The notes under the pieces were generated by a model. It did not search any database. It was given only the letters and a program-made list of their open reading frames with translations, and was not told the DNA's origin. Both the position numbers and the translations under genes were made by a program. A stretch of 21,793 nt of DNA, from positions 1-21,793 of the forward strand of contig JAACDY010000072.1 of NCBI GenBank assembly GCA_009936675.1, in the 5' to 3' direction. Each line of letters begins with the position of its first letter. The stretch's first letter is position 1. This document shows, piece by piece, positions 7,934 to 14,669 of the stretch. This stretch comes from Bacteroidota bacterium. Its GTDB lineage: Bacteria > Bacteroidota > Bacteroidia > Flavobacteriales > Flavobacteriaceae.

Positions 7934-9247
7934 TCAGGGGTTGGATTTTATAAAATCGCTCACAGCACTAAAAGTGACCGTATGGGTTTTAAAAAATTCT
8001 AAGGCTTTTTCCTTTTGATCAACTGTTGCTTGATGTTGATTGAGAATGTTGAGCAAGTGCATTTTCATATGACCTTTTTGAATTCCAGAGGTGATCAATG
8101 ATCTTACGGCAGCAAAGTTTTGCGCCAAACCAGCCACTGCAACGATTTCCATCAGATTTTTGGCGTTGGGATTGCCCAACAATTCCATAGACCATTTCAC
8201 CAAGGGATGCAATTGGGTAAGTCCTCCTACAGTCCCCAATGAAAGTGGTAATTTGAGTTGGAAAACGAATTCGTCTCCCTCTAAAAATGCATGGCTCAGA
8301 CTCGAATAAACACCCTCCCTAGCAGCATAGGCATGAACACCGGCCTCAACTGCTCTAAAGTCGTTTCCAGTTGCAATGACCACCGCATCGACACCGTTCA
8401 TTATCCCTTTGTTGTGGGTTACGGCTCGATAAGGCTCTTTTTGGGCAATTTCTAATGATCGAATGAATTTTTGGGCAAATTGTATCCCCGACATTTCGGA
8501 TGAGACTTCTAGTTTTCCTAAAGGGCATCGAACCTCTGCTTGCACTAGGCATTGGGGTACATAATTGGAAAGAATACTCATGATGACCTCTATAGAAAGT
8601 TGCTCTTTTAAAAAGTTATCGTGATCTGCTGCCAATGATTGGAATGTTTTGGCGATCTGTTCAAGACAGGAATTGATGAAATTGGCTCCCATAGAGTCCA
8701 CCGTCTCAAAAGAAAGGTGCAATTGGTAGTAGTCTTCTATTAAATCCGATTTGTCTTTGAGTTCAATCTCCAGTATTCCTCCGCCTCTTTGTCGCATATT
8801 GGAAGTAAGTGAGGAGGTGCTGTCGATGAGCAGTTGTTTCTTCTGTTTGAAAAAAGACTGCAATAGTTCTGTTTTCCCATCAAATAAAAAGTGAATTTGT
8901 CCAATTTTTTGGGTTCCCAGAATTTGGGTTTTGAATCCCCCTCTTGAAGCCCAGAATTTTGCAGACTTACAGGCGGCAGCCACTACAGAACTTTCCTCTA
9001 TGGCCATGGGAATGGTATATTCCTTCCCATTGATTACAAAATTGGGAGCGACCCCTAAGGGAAGGTAGAAGTTGGCAATGGAATTTTCAATGAACTCGTC
9101 GTGTCGTTTTTGGACCTTCTCATCGTTGTGGTTGTATGTAGAAAGAATCTCTTTTGCCTTTGGGGCATCCTCAAAATGCATTTGGGTAATCCAATTGATT
9201 TTTTCTGCTTTGGACAGTTTGGAAAAACCCTCTATTTTCTTTGACAT
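7934..9247 (-). CDS. Hydroxymethylglutaryl-CoA reductase, class II
   Basis: A 437-residue class II HMG-CoA reductase, which interconverts HMG-CoA and mevalonate. Catalytic positions are recognisable: Glu in IPMAIEESSVVAAACK (residues 84/85), Lys280 in HNKGIMNGVDAV, Asp296 in ATGNDFRAVEAG and His393 in GIQKGHMKMHL. SMGANFINSC and SLGTVGGLTQLHP are further family motifs. Class II enzymes are often named degradative after Pseudomonas mevalonii, but here the neighbouring mevalonate kinase-like gene implies synthesis. I chose the ATG at 9247, not the in-frame ATG 24 bases upstream at 9271. An AAGGAG lies just before 9247, and a strong -7 element (9269-9276) would place the transcript start downstream of the longer start. 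Confidence 0.92.
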   Translation of the reverse strand: MSKKIEGFSKLSKAEKINWITQMHFEDAPKAKEILSTYNHNDEKVQKRHDEFIENSIANFYLPLGVAPNFVINGKEYTIPMAIEESSVVAAACKSAKFWASRGGFKTQILGTQKIGQIHFLFDGKTELLQSFFKQKKQLLIDSTSSLTSNMRQRGGGILEIELKDKSDLIEDYYQLHLSFETVDSMGANFINSCLEQIAKTFQSLAADHDNFLKEQLSIEVIMSILSNYVPQCLVQAEVRCPLGKLEVSSEMSGIQFAQKFIRSLEIAQKEPYRAVTHNKGIMNGVDAVVIATGNDFRAVEAGVHAYAAREGVYSSLSHAFLEGDEFVFQLKLPLSLGTVGGLTQLHPLVKWSMELLGNPNAKNLMEIVAVAGLAQNFAAVRSLITSGIQKGHMKMHLLNILNQHQATVDQKEKALEFFKTHTVTFSAVSDFIKSNP

Positions 9248-9250
9248 ATT

Positions 9251-9256
9251 CTCCTT
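9251..9256 (-). promoter_or_regulatory. Strong Shine-Dalgarno that fixes the HMG-CoA reductase start
   Basis: AAGGAG lies three bases before the ATG at 9247. It is the clearest Shine-Dalgarno I noticed at a gene start in the window, although the spacing is short. It decides the start in favour of MSKKIEGF over the longer frame. Confidence 0.65.
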
Positions 9257-9268
9257 TTCAACGGTATA

Positions 9269-9276
9269 CAAAGATA
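9269..9276 (-). promoter_or_regulatory. Flavobacterial -7 promoter element for the mevalonate operon
   Basis: On the minus strand this reads TATCTTTG, an exact match to TAnnTTTG. A TTG lies 16 bases upstream, close to the expected -33 position. Transcription would start near 9261, giving a leader of about 14 bases that contains the AAGGAG. It faces away from the peptide transporter promoter in the same 116-base gap. Confidence 0.65.
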
Positions 9277-9342
9277 CATGATTCTGTATTTACAATTGAA
9301 TGTCTTATTTAGCCTCCATTCTGTTCTCTTTTATAAATTCAG

Positions 9343-9350
9343 TAACTTTA
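9343..9350 (+). promoter_or_regulatory. Putative -7 promoter element for the peptide transporter
   Basis: TAACTTTA matches TAnnTTTG except at the last base and is followed by GTGCC, a familiar flavobacterial context. It would start transcription near 9357, only a few bases before the ATG at 9364. A clear -33 TTTG is not visible. Confidence 0.45.
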
Positions 9351-9363
9351 GTGCCACAAATCA

Positions 9364-10725
9364 ATGGTCATGACTGAAACCCATTCTAAACTACCCCATC
9401 AAAGGACTTTTATGGGACACCCCAATGGATTGTATGTCTTGTTTTTTACGGAACTTTGGGAACGTTTTTCTTACTACGGAATGCGTGCCTTGTTTACCAT
9501 TTTTTTGGTAGCGGAAACCACAAGTCAAAACCCTGGTTTTGGATGGTCGAATGAGGAGGCCATCTGGCTTTATGGTTGGTACACCATGTTGGTTTATATT
9601 GCCGCTATACCCGGTGGATGGATTGCAGATAATTTATTGGGTCAAAAAAAGACGGTCATGCTGGGCGGGCTTTTGCTTTGTTTGGGGCATGGCATCCTGG
9701 CCTTCGACAGTGAGTTGAGTTTTTACGTGGGTTGCGCATTTATAATTTTGGGGGTAGGGGGACTCAAACCCAATATTTCCAGTATGGTGGGTGGACTCTA
9801 CCCCCCAGGAGATGAAAGAAGAGATTTAGGGTTTTATATCTTTTATATGGGGATCAATTTGGGTGCATTTTTTGCTCCGCTATTGTGTGGCTGGGTTGGA
9901 GAGACCTATAACTGGCATTATGGCTTTGGTTTGGCAGCCGTTGGTATGGCCATCGGACAAGTCACCTATTTTTATGGTCAAAAATATCTTGTAGGAGTTG
10001 GTGATTTGGTTTTTTCCAGTAAGGAAGAAAAAAATCGTCTCAAACAAACAAAATTGACATCTATTGAAAAGGATAGGGTCAAGGTGTTATTGATGTCATT
10101 TTTAATGATAATTATTTTCTGGGGCGCTTTTGAACAGGCTGGTGGACTGATGAATTTGTATGCCAAACAAAAGACCGACCGTATGCTCTTAGGATTCGAA
10201 ATTCCAGCTTCTTGGTTTCAATCATTAAATGCTTTTTTCATTGTTACGCTTGCGGTAATAATAGGTGGTATGTGGATGAGAATAAAAGCCAAAGGAAAAG
10301 AAGCTTCCGCTATTTTTAAAATAGCAGTAGGCATTGTGATTATGGGATTTGGATTTTTATTCATGCGTTTTGCAGCCTCAGAATATGAGTTGATGGGACA
10401 CTCGTCGATGTATTGGTTGGTATTGGCCTATTTGTTTCATACGGTGGGAGAGTTGTGTGCTTCCCCCGTATCTTTGTCCTACATTACCAAGTTGGCTCCT
10501 GAAAAATACGCTTCCCTAATCATGGGAGTTTTCTGGGCGGCTACTGGCTTAGGTAACAAGTTGGCAGCTACCATTGGGGAGAATGCAGAAGCTGCAGGAG
10601 AAAAGGAAACTTTTACTGGGATTTTTATCTTTTGTACATTATTTGCACTTTTGATAATTGCTATATTGAAACCCCTAAAACGCCTTGCGCATGGGGCGGA
10701 GGATTTAAGTGAAAAAACGATTTGA
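9364..10725 (+). CDS. Proton-dependent oligopeptide transporter (POT/PTR2 family)
   Basis: A 453-residue, multi-pass inner-membrane symporter that imports di- and tripeptides with protons. The hallmark ELWERFSYYGMRALF (30-44) contains the ExxERF proton-coupling motif. GGWIADNLLGQKKTVMLGG (84-102) is the loop 2-3 signature, and FYIFYMGINLGAFFAP matches the PTR2 signature. A late helix carries HTVGELCASPVSLSYITKLAP. Length is near the short end of the bacterial family. Either ATG 9364 or ATG 9370 could be the start; no Shine-Dalgarno separates them. It is the first gene of a probable two-gene unit with the thioredoxin-fold gene 5 bases downstream. Peptide uptake fits a protein-degrading flavobacterial lifestyle, which is an inference. 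Confidence 0.92.
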   Translation: MVMTETHSKLPHQRTFMGHPNGLYVLFFTELWERFSYYGMRALFTIFLVAETTSQNPGFGWSNEEAIWLYGWYTMLVYIAAIPGGWIADNLLGQKKTVMLGGLLLCLGHGILAFDSELSFYVGCAFIILGVGGLKPNISSMVGGLYPPGDERRDLGFYIFYMGINLGAFFAPLLCGWVGETYNWHYGFGLAAVGMAIGQVTYFYGQKYLVGVGDLVFSSKEEKNRLKQTKLTSIEKDRVKVLLMSFLMIIIFWGAFEQAGGLMNLYAKQKTDRMLLGFEIPASWFQSLNAFFIVTLAVIIGGMWMRIKAKGKEASAIFKIAVGIVIMGFGFLFMRFAASEYELMGHSSMYWLVLAYLFHTVGELCASPVSLSYITKLAPEKYASLIMGVFWAATGLGNKLAATIGENAEAAGEKETFTGIFIFCTLFALLIIAILKPLKRLAHGAEDLSEKTI

Positions 10726-10730
10726 TTATT

Positions 10731-11273
10731 ATGAATAGGAGATTTTTATTAATTGTTTTTTGCCTTAGTGGTTTTTGGATTCATGCCCAAGCCATTGAGT
10801 GGATGACTTTTGGAGAAGCTATAGAGGCACAGAAAGAAAACCCAAAAAAAATTCTTATTGATGTATATACCGATTGGTGTGGCCCCTGTAAATTGATGGA
10901 TAAAAAAACCTTTCAAAACCGTGATGTGGCGGCCTATATTTCCGAACATTACTATGCCGTGAAATTCAACGCTGAGGGACAAGAGACCATCAGTTACTTC
11001 GGGAATACTTTCACCAATCCCAATTATGACCCGGATAGAAAAGGAAGGAATTCAACCCACCAGTTTACCCAGTTTTTAGGGGTTAAGGGCTATCCAACGG
11101 TTATTTTTATCAGTGAAACAGGGGATTTGATTACTCCTTTGGTAGGTTATCAAAAACCACAACAGATCGAGCTTTATCTCAAAATGATCAAGCAAGGGGA
11201 TTATATGATCTTCAGTAAACCTGATGATTTTGAAAAATACCGTAAAAACTTTAGACCCAAGTCTAGAGGTTGA
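10731..11273 (+). CDS. Exported thioredoxin-fold protein
   Basis: A 180-residue protein with a signal peptide (MNRRFLLIVFCLSGFWIHAQ) and a thioredoxin-fold domain containing the active-site DWCGPCK (CGPC at residues 50-53) and the cis-proline loop GYPTVIF (Pro122). It is probably a periplasmic disulfide reductase or isomerase of the DUF255-like thioredoxin group; partner unknown. I start at the ATG at 10731, not the in-frame TTG at 10722, because the signal peptide begins there and the TTG sits inside the transporter's last codons. The last 11 bases overlap the convergent comEC remnant, with stops on opposite strands. The C-terminus is basic (KYRKNFRPKSRG). Confidence 0.85.
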   Translation: MNRRFLLIVFCLSGFWIHAQAIEWMTFGEAIEAQKENPKKILIDVYTDWCGPCKLMDKKTFQNRDVAAYISEHYYAVKFNAEGQETISYFGNTFTNPNYDPDRKGRNSTHQFTQFLGVKGYPTVIFISETGDLITPLVGYQKPQQIELYLKMIKQGDYMIFSKPDDFEKYRKNFRPKSRG

Positions 11274-12810
11274 TAGCATAAGCTCCCTGTTCTCTCAGGT
11301 TTACAAATGGGACGTTGTGTTTTTGACAACTTATTTTCCATCGCGAGACATTCCAGGGATAATTACTCCCATCGGAGAAAACCATTTTGGGACGAAGATT
11401 TTCCAATACGCGATCTAGATTCACCATAGGATTACTGGACATCAACAGATGAGTAGCCTCGAAATCGGGAATATTGTAAATGGCCTTTTCATCCAAAACC
11501 AAAAGGTTTAATTCGTTGGTGATAAAAGTGTTTTTGAAAGCTTCGATTTGAATAGTGTCTATTGGATATTCATTTTTAAAATCATTGATTAACCGACCTT
11601 CTTCAGTGATTTTTTGTGGACTGTAGAGCACCAGCTTTTTGGGGGTGTGGTGTGCGATTATGGTTTTGTTGTGTTGATACAATAACCACAGTTGATGGAC
11701 TTTAGAGTTTTCCCAATGTTCAAAAACAACAACCAACTGGAGGATCAACAGGCCAGCAAGGGGTGCTGTTAGACATCGTATTTTTTGGACCTTCATACCC
11801 CAATAGATGAAGCCCATAAGAATATATATTGAGATCAAAAGGGTCAGGGACAGCCGCATGTTTCTAAACAAAAAACTTTCTTGATTTGCAACCCACAAAA
11901 TAACATCATTCATGGTGCTTACTGTTTTGTCATAGCCAATGGTCAGGGGGCGTATTTCCATTTCCATAGCCAAAAGCACAACCAAACCTAGACTCGCTAT
12001 GAGAAACAAGCCAAAAAAAGGAAGAATCAACCAGTTGGAAAGGAGAAATAGACCCGGAAATTGATGGAAATAAAAGATACTTAAGGGAGCAACGGCAATT
12101 TGAGCGGCCAAGCATACGGTAGTAACTTCCCATAATTTTTGGACGATACGATGTCGGGGTTCCCAAAGTTTTTGGAGAAGGGGGTGAATCTTAATGATTC
12201 CCAAAACAGCGAGGTAGCTCATTTGGAACCCAACTTGATAAAGAAATGGAGGGTAAAAAACCAATAGTAGAAAAAAACTGACGATCAGCAAGTGAAAGGT
12301 ACTGTGAATGCGTTGGGAATATTTGGCCAAAGCAAATCCGCTAAACATAGTTACTGCTCTTATTACAGAGGGACTGCCTCCTGTGAAGAAGGCAAAAACC
12401 CATAGCAGTAGGACGATGCATACAATATAAATCCATTTTCCCCCAGGTATCGATTGAATGGGTTGGAGCACAAAGCCCAAAAAGAGCATGATGATGCCAA
12501 TGTGTAGTCCTGAAATGGCCAAAATATGAACCACTCCCGCATCAGCATAAGCTTGAACCAATTCACGATCCAACGCATCCCTTTTTCCAAGCAGTAAGGT
12601 TTTGAGGGTGTTTTTTGAGGCCATAGACAGTTGAGATTGATCTAATTTTTTTTCAAGAGAGGCATTCCATTGATTCAGATAATCACTAGGGCCTCTGATT
12701 TTGTCTTCAATCAATACAAAATTCTTTTGAGTGAGTTGGAGTTGGTCGTGAATTTTGATTTGACTCAGGTATTTTTTGTAGTCAAACCCACCAGGATTGG
12801 TTCGGGACAA
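11263..12810 (-). CDS. C-terminal ComEC fragment with the Competence channel domain
   Basis: 515 codons open downstream of the premature TAG. The only early start is a TTG at 12810; the next ATG, at 12624, would trim 62 residues. It holds the ILAISGLHIG motif and many membrane helices (VCIVLLLWVFAFFTGG, LLIVSFFLLLVFYPPFLY and others), then a tail with DGSNYPWNVSRWK and NLREQGAYAINL. Whether it is translated is unknown. Its final 11 bases overlap the convergent thioredoxin-fold gene. Confidence 0.6.
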   Translation of the reverse strand: MSRTNPGGFDYKKYLSQIKIHDQLQLTQKNFVLIEDKIRGPSDYLNQWNASLEKKLDQSQLSMASKNTLKTLLLGKRDALDRELVQAYADAGVVHILAISGLHIGIIMLFLGFVLQPIQSIPGGKWIYIVCIVLLLWVFAFFTGGSPSVIRAVTMFSGFALAKYSQRIHSTFHLLIVSFFLLLVFYPPFLYQVGFQMSYLAVLGIIKIHPLLQKLWEPRHRIVQKLWEVTTVCLAAQIAVAPLSIFYFHQFPGLFLLSNWLILPFFGLFLIASLGLVVLLAMEMEIRPLTIGYDKTVSTMNDVILWVANQESFLFRNMRLSLTLLISIYILMGFIYWGMKVQKIRCLTAPLAGLLILQLVVVFEHWENSKVHQLWLLYQHNKTIIAHHTPKKLVLYSPQKITEEGRLINDFKNEYPIDTIQIEAFKNTFITNELNLLVLDEKAIYNIPDFEATHLLMSSNPMVNLDRVLENLRPKMVFSDGSNYPWNVSRWKISCQKHNVPFVNLREQGAYAINL

Positions 12811-12816
12811 GATGGG

Positions 12817-13251
12817 CTAAGGTAACATAGGGGTGAGAATGAGGTCTCCGGTATTTGGGACTTGTTTTAGGTTATCTCTGTTTATACCGATAAGGATTTT
12901 ACCCTCTGATTTTTTTTGACCTAGCCGAATAACTTTTCCATAAAATCGATACTGAAAATCATTAGGTTTTAATGTTTCTGTCAATTTGATCAGCAGGGTG
13001 TTCTGCTTCTCCTCTTTTTCCAAGTGGCTGTAATGGGAGGAAGGTAGACTATAGTTCTGTTGGTGGTGTATAATACCTAGGGGGAGAAAAATAAGATAAA
13101 CCCATACACGATATTTTTTTGTCAAGGCCAATAACAGTGGTATGAGAATCAGTGATCCAATGTGAAAATAGTTTTTGATCCAAGGAGAAATTAACATACC
13201 GCTGACAAAAAGCAGTGTTACAATATAGATGGGAAATTTGGAGGCTTTCAT
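12817..13251 (-). CDS. N-terminal ComEC fragment
   Basis: 144 codons from the native ATG, 25 bases after the lpxB stop, to the premature TAG. It carries two or three hydrophobic helices (FPIYIVTLLFVSGMLI, IGSLILIPLLLAL, VWVYLIFLPLGII) and the start of the DUF4131-like soluble region (YRFYGKVIRLG). Made alone it would lack the channel domain and is unlikely to work in DNA uptake. Confidence 0.6.
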   Translation of the reverse strand: MKASKFPIYIVTLLFVSGMLISPWIKNYFHIGSLILIPLLLALTKKYRVWVYLIFLPLGIIHHQQNYSLPSSHYSHLEKEEKQNTLLIKLTETLKPNDFQYRFYGKVIRLGQKKSEGKILIGINRDNLKQVPNTGDLILTPMLP

Positions 13252-13276
13252 CCCCTAAATTTATAGTAAAAAATAA

Positions 13277-14386
13277 TTATTGGAGCGCATCTGTGATCAA
13301 CTGCGCAGTTTTTTTACTGGCACCCCCTGCACCAAGAAGGCCACGGAGTTCTTGGTAATCTTTCTTGAGTTTTTTTTGTCCTTTATCGGAAAGAACATAT
13401 TCCAGATGGTGAGCTACTTCCTTGACATTAAACGCCCCTTGAATGAGTTCTTTAACGACTTCACGATCCAAAATCAGATTGACTAGGGAGATAAATTTTA
13501 ACTTTACGAGCCATTTGGCAATCCAATAGGTCAAAAAACTACTGCGGTAGCAAACCACTTGAGGAACATCGAGCAGCCCGGTCTCTAGCGTGGCCGTTCC
13601 ACTGGACACCAAGGCTGCCCGAGCGTGTAAAAGCAGGTCGTGGGTCTTGTTTTGTATAATTTTGACGTTTTCTTCACCAAAGAATTTTTGATACCACCCT
13701 GGGTCTATGCCGGGAGCTCCGGCAAGGACAAATTCAAATTCTGGAAAGAGTTCCGATACCTTTAGAAAAATAGGCAACATTTTTTTAATCTCTTGTTTTC
13801 TACTGCCTGGCAATAATGCGATAAGATTATTTTTATCGGACAATTGATTTTGTTTGAGAAAATCGGTTGTTTTTTTTCTTTGGGTGAGGGTGTCCAGTAG
13901 GGGATGTCCTACAAATTCCACTTTGAATTGGTGTTTGTTTTCAAAAAAATCTTTTTCAAAGGGAAGGATGACGTAGAGAGCATCCAGATCTTTTTTCATC
14001 TGATGTACCCTATTTTCCTTCCACGCCCATACCTGAGGACTGATGTAAAAATGATTTTTAAAGCCTTTTTGCTTGGCCCATTTTGCAATTCTGAGATTGA
14101 ATCCTGGATAGTCAATATATATGATGACATCAGGCTGAAAGTCGGTGATGTCTTTTTTACAAAATTTGATATTTTTCAGTATGGTTCCCAAGTGGGTGAT
14201 TACTTCCCAAAAACCCATAAAAGCCAGCATTTTGTAATGCTTTACTAATACTCCACCAGCCTTTTGCATCAAGTCACCTCCCCAAAAGCGAATTTGGGCT
14301 TTGTCATCTTTTTCTTTCAAGGCTTCCATCAATTTTGATCCGTGGAGATCACCGGAGGCCTCGCCGGCAATGATGTAATATTTCAA
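13277..14386 (-). CDS. lpxB: Lipid-A-disaccharide synthase
   Basis: A 369-residue peripheral membrane glycosyltransferase (family GT19) that joins UDP-2,3-diacylglucosamine and lipid X to make the lipid A disaccharide. Family motifs run along the chain: KYYIIAGEASGDLHG at the N-terminus, YISPQVWAWKENRV, FVGHPLLD, ALLPGSRKQEI, SSGTATLETGLLDVPQVV and NLILDREVVKELIQ. Most relatives begin MKYYIIAGEASGD, so I start at the TTG at 14386, one base after the upstream stop. An alternative TTG at 14410 adds eight residues. No ATG is available. The gene is intact, as expected for an essential function, although surE and comEC in the same operon are broken. With lptC earlier in the window it marks an LPS-producing Gram-negative. 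Confidence 0.92.
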   Translation of the reverse strand: MKYYIIAGEASGDLHGSKLMEALKEKDDKAQIRFWGGDLMQKAGGVLVKHYKMLAFMGFWEVITHLGTILKNIKFCKKDITDFQPDVIIYIDYPGFNLRIAKWAKQKGFKNHFYISPQVWAWKENRVHQMKKDLDALYVILPFEKDFFENKHQFKVEFVGHPLLDTLTQRKKTTDFLKQNQLSDKNNLIALLPGSRKQEIKKMLPIFLKVSELFPEFEFVLAGAPGIDPGWYQKFFGEENVKIIQNKTHDLLLHARAALVSSGTATLETGLLDVPQVVCYRSSFLTYWIAKWLVKLKFISLVNLILDREVVKELIQGAFNVKEVAHHLEYVLSDKGQKKLKKDYQELRGLLGAGGASKKTAQLITDALQ

Positions 14387-14387
14387 T

Positions 14388-14669
14388 TTAAATAATTTTA
14401 AGAATCGCAACCATCATGACAATAATTATAGAGGTAATCATAACACCTTTGGCAAAATTGGTTTTTCTTTTGTGCATCCCCAAAAAGAATAAGGGCAAAT
14501 TGATTAGGGCACCTATGCTGATGAGCCCTCCTAACTTTTTTTGTTGGAACAAAGAGACAATGGCATCCTCAATAGGCCCCTCCGATAAATAGAGCAGTAT
14601 AAAAATCATTGCACTTGAGCTGGCAAAAAAACTGGCAATTACACCCTGAAAAAGTTCTTTATTTCTCAA
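14388..14669 (-). CDS. Small membrane protein of unknown function between surE and lpxB
   Basis: A 93-residue protein with three predicted membrane segments: ASFFASSSAMIFILLYL, ISIGALINLPLFFLG, and a C-terminal VMITSIIIVMMVAIL. A short basic loop (MHKRKTNFAKG) lies before the last helix. The start is a TTG at 14669 that overlaps the native end of surE by 11 bases; the stop at 14388-14390 is one base before the lpxB start. Such tight packing suggests translational coupling from surE into lpxB. Uncharacterised membrane proteins in this position occur in other flavobacteria as far as I recall. No functional motif is visible. Confidence 0.7.
   Translation of the reverse strand: MRNKELFQGVIASFFASSSAMIFILLYLSEGPIEDAIVSLFQQKKLGGLISIGALINLPLFFLGMHKRKTNFAKGVMITSIIIVMMVAILKII

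Larger units (their letters stand above)
11263..13251 (-). pseudogene. comEC: comEC, interrupted by one in-frame TAG
   Basis: Read through one stop, this span encodes a 662-codon ComEC/Rec2, about the usual size for the flavobacterial protein. ComEC forms the inner-membrane channel for single-stranded DNA in natural transformation. Before the stop lie the N-terminal membrane helices and DUF4131-like region; after it, the Competence domain (AGVVHILAISGLHIG, GGSPSVIRAVTMFSG) and a degraded metallo-beta-lactamase-like tail. The TAG at 12817-12819 is in frame on both sides: TPMLP, stop, then PILSRTNPGGFDYKKYL, where intact homologues continue through a PxNPxxFDYxxYL segment. No frameshift is needed; a single base change such as AAG or CAG to TAG explains it. 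The gene follows lpxB by 25 bases. Either it is a pseudogene or the base is a sequence error. Confidence 0.8.

Noticed and set aside
9248..9271. Longer N-terminus for HMG-CoA reductase starting at 9271
   Set aside because: A perfect -7 element covers 9269-9276, so the longer start would lie upstream of the transcript start, and an AAGGAG sits just before the ATG at 9247.
9248..9363. Remnant of a prolyl oligopeptidase (S9) gene that I recall beside HMG-CoA reductase in some flavobacteria
   Set aside because: The gap is only 116 bases and consists of two promoters; I see no peptidase-like residues in any frame.
12810..12830. A frameshift splitting comEC, or two separate overlapping genes
   Set aside because: The two open frames are in the same reading frame (start-to-start distance 441 bases, a multiple of three) and only one TAG separates them, so a nonsense codon is the simpler explanation.
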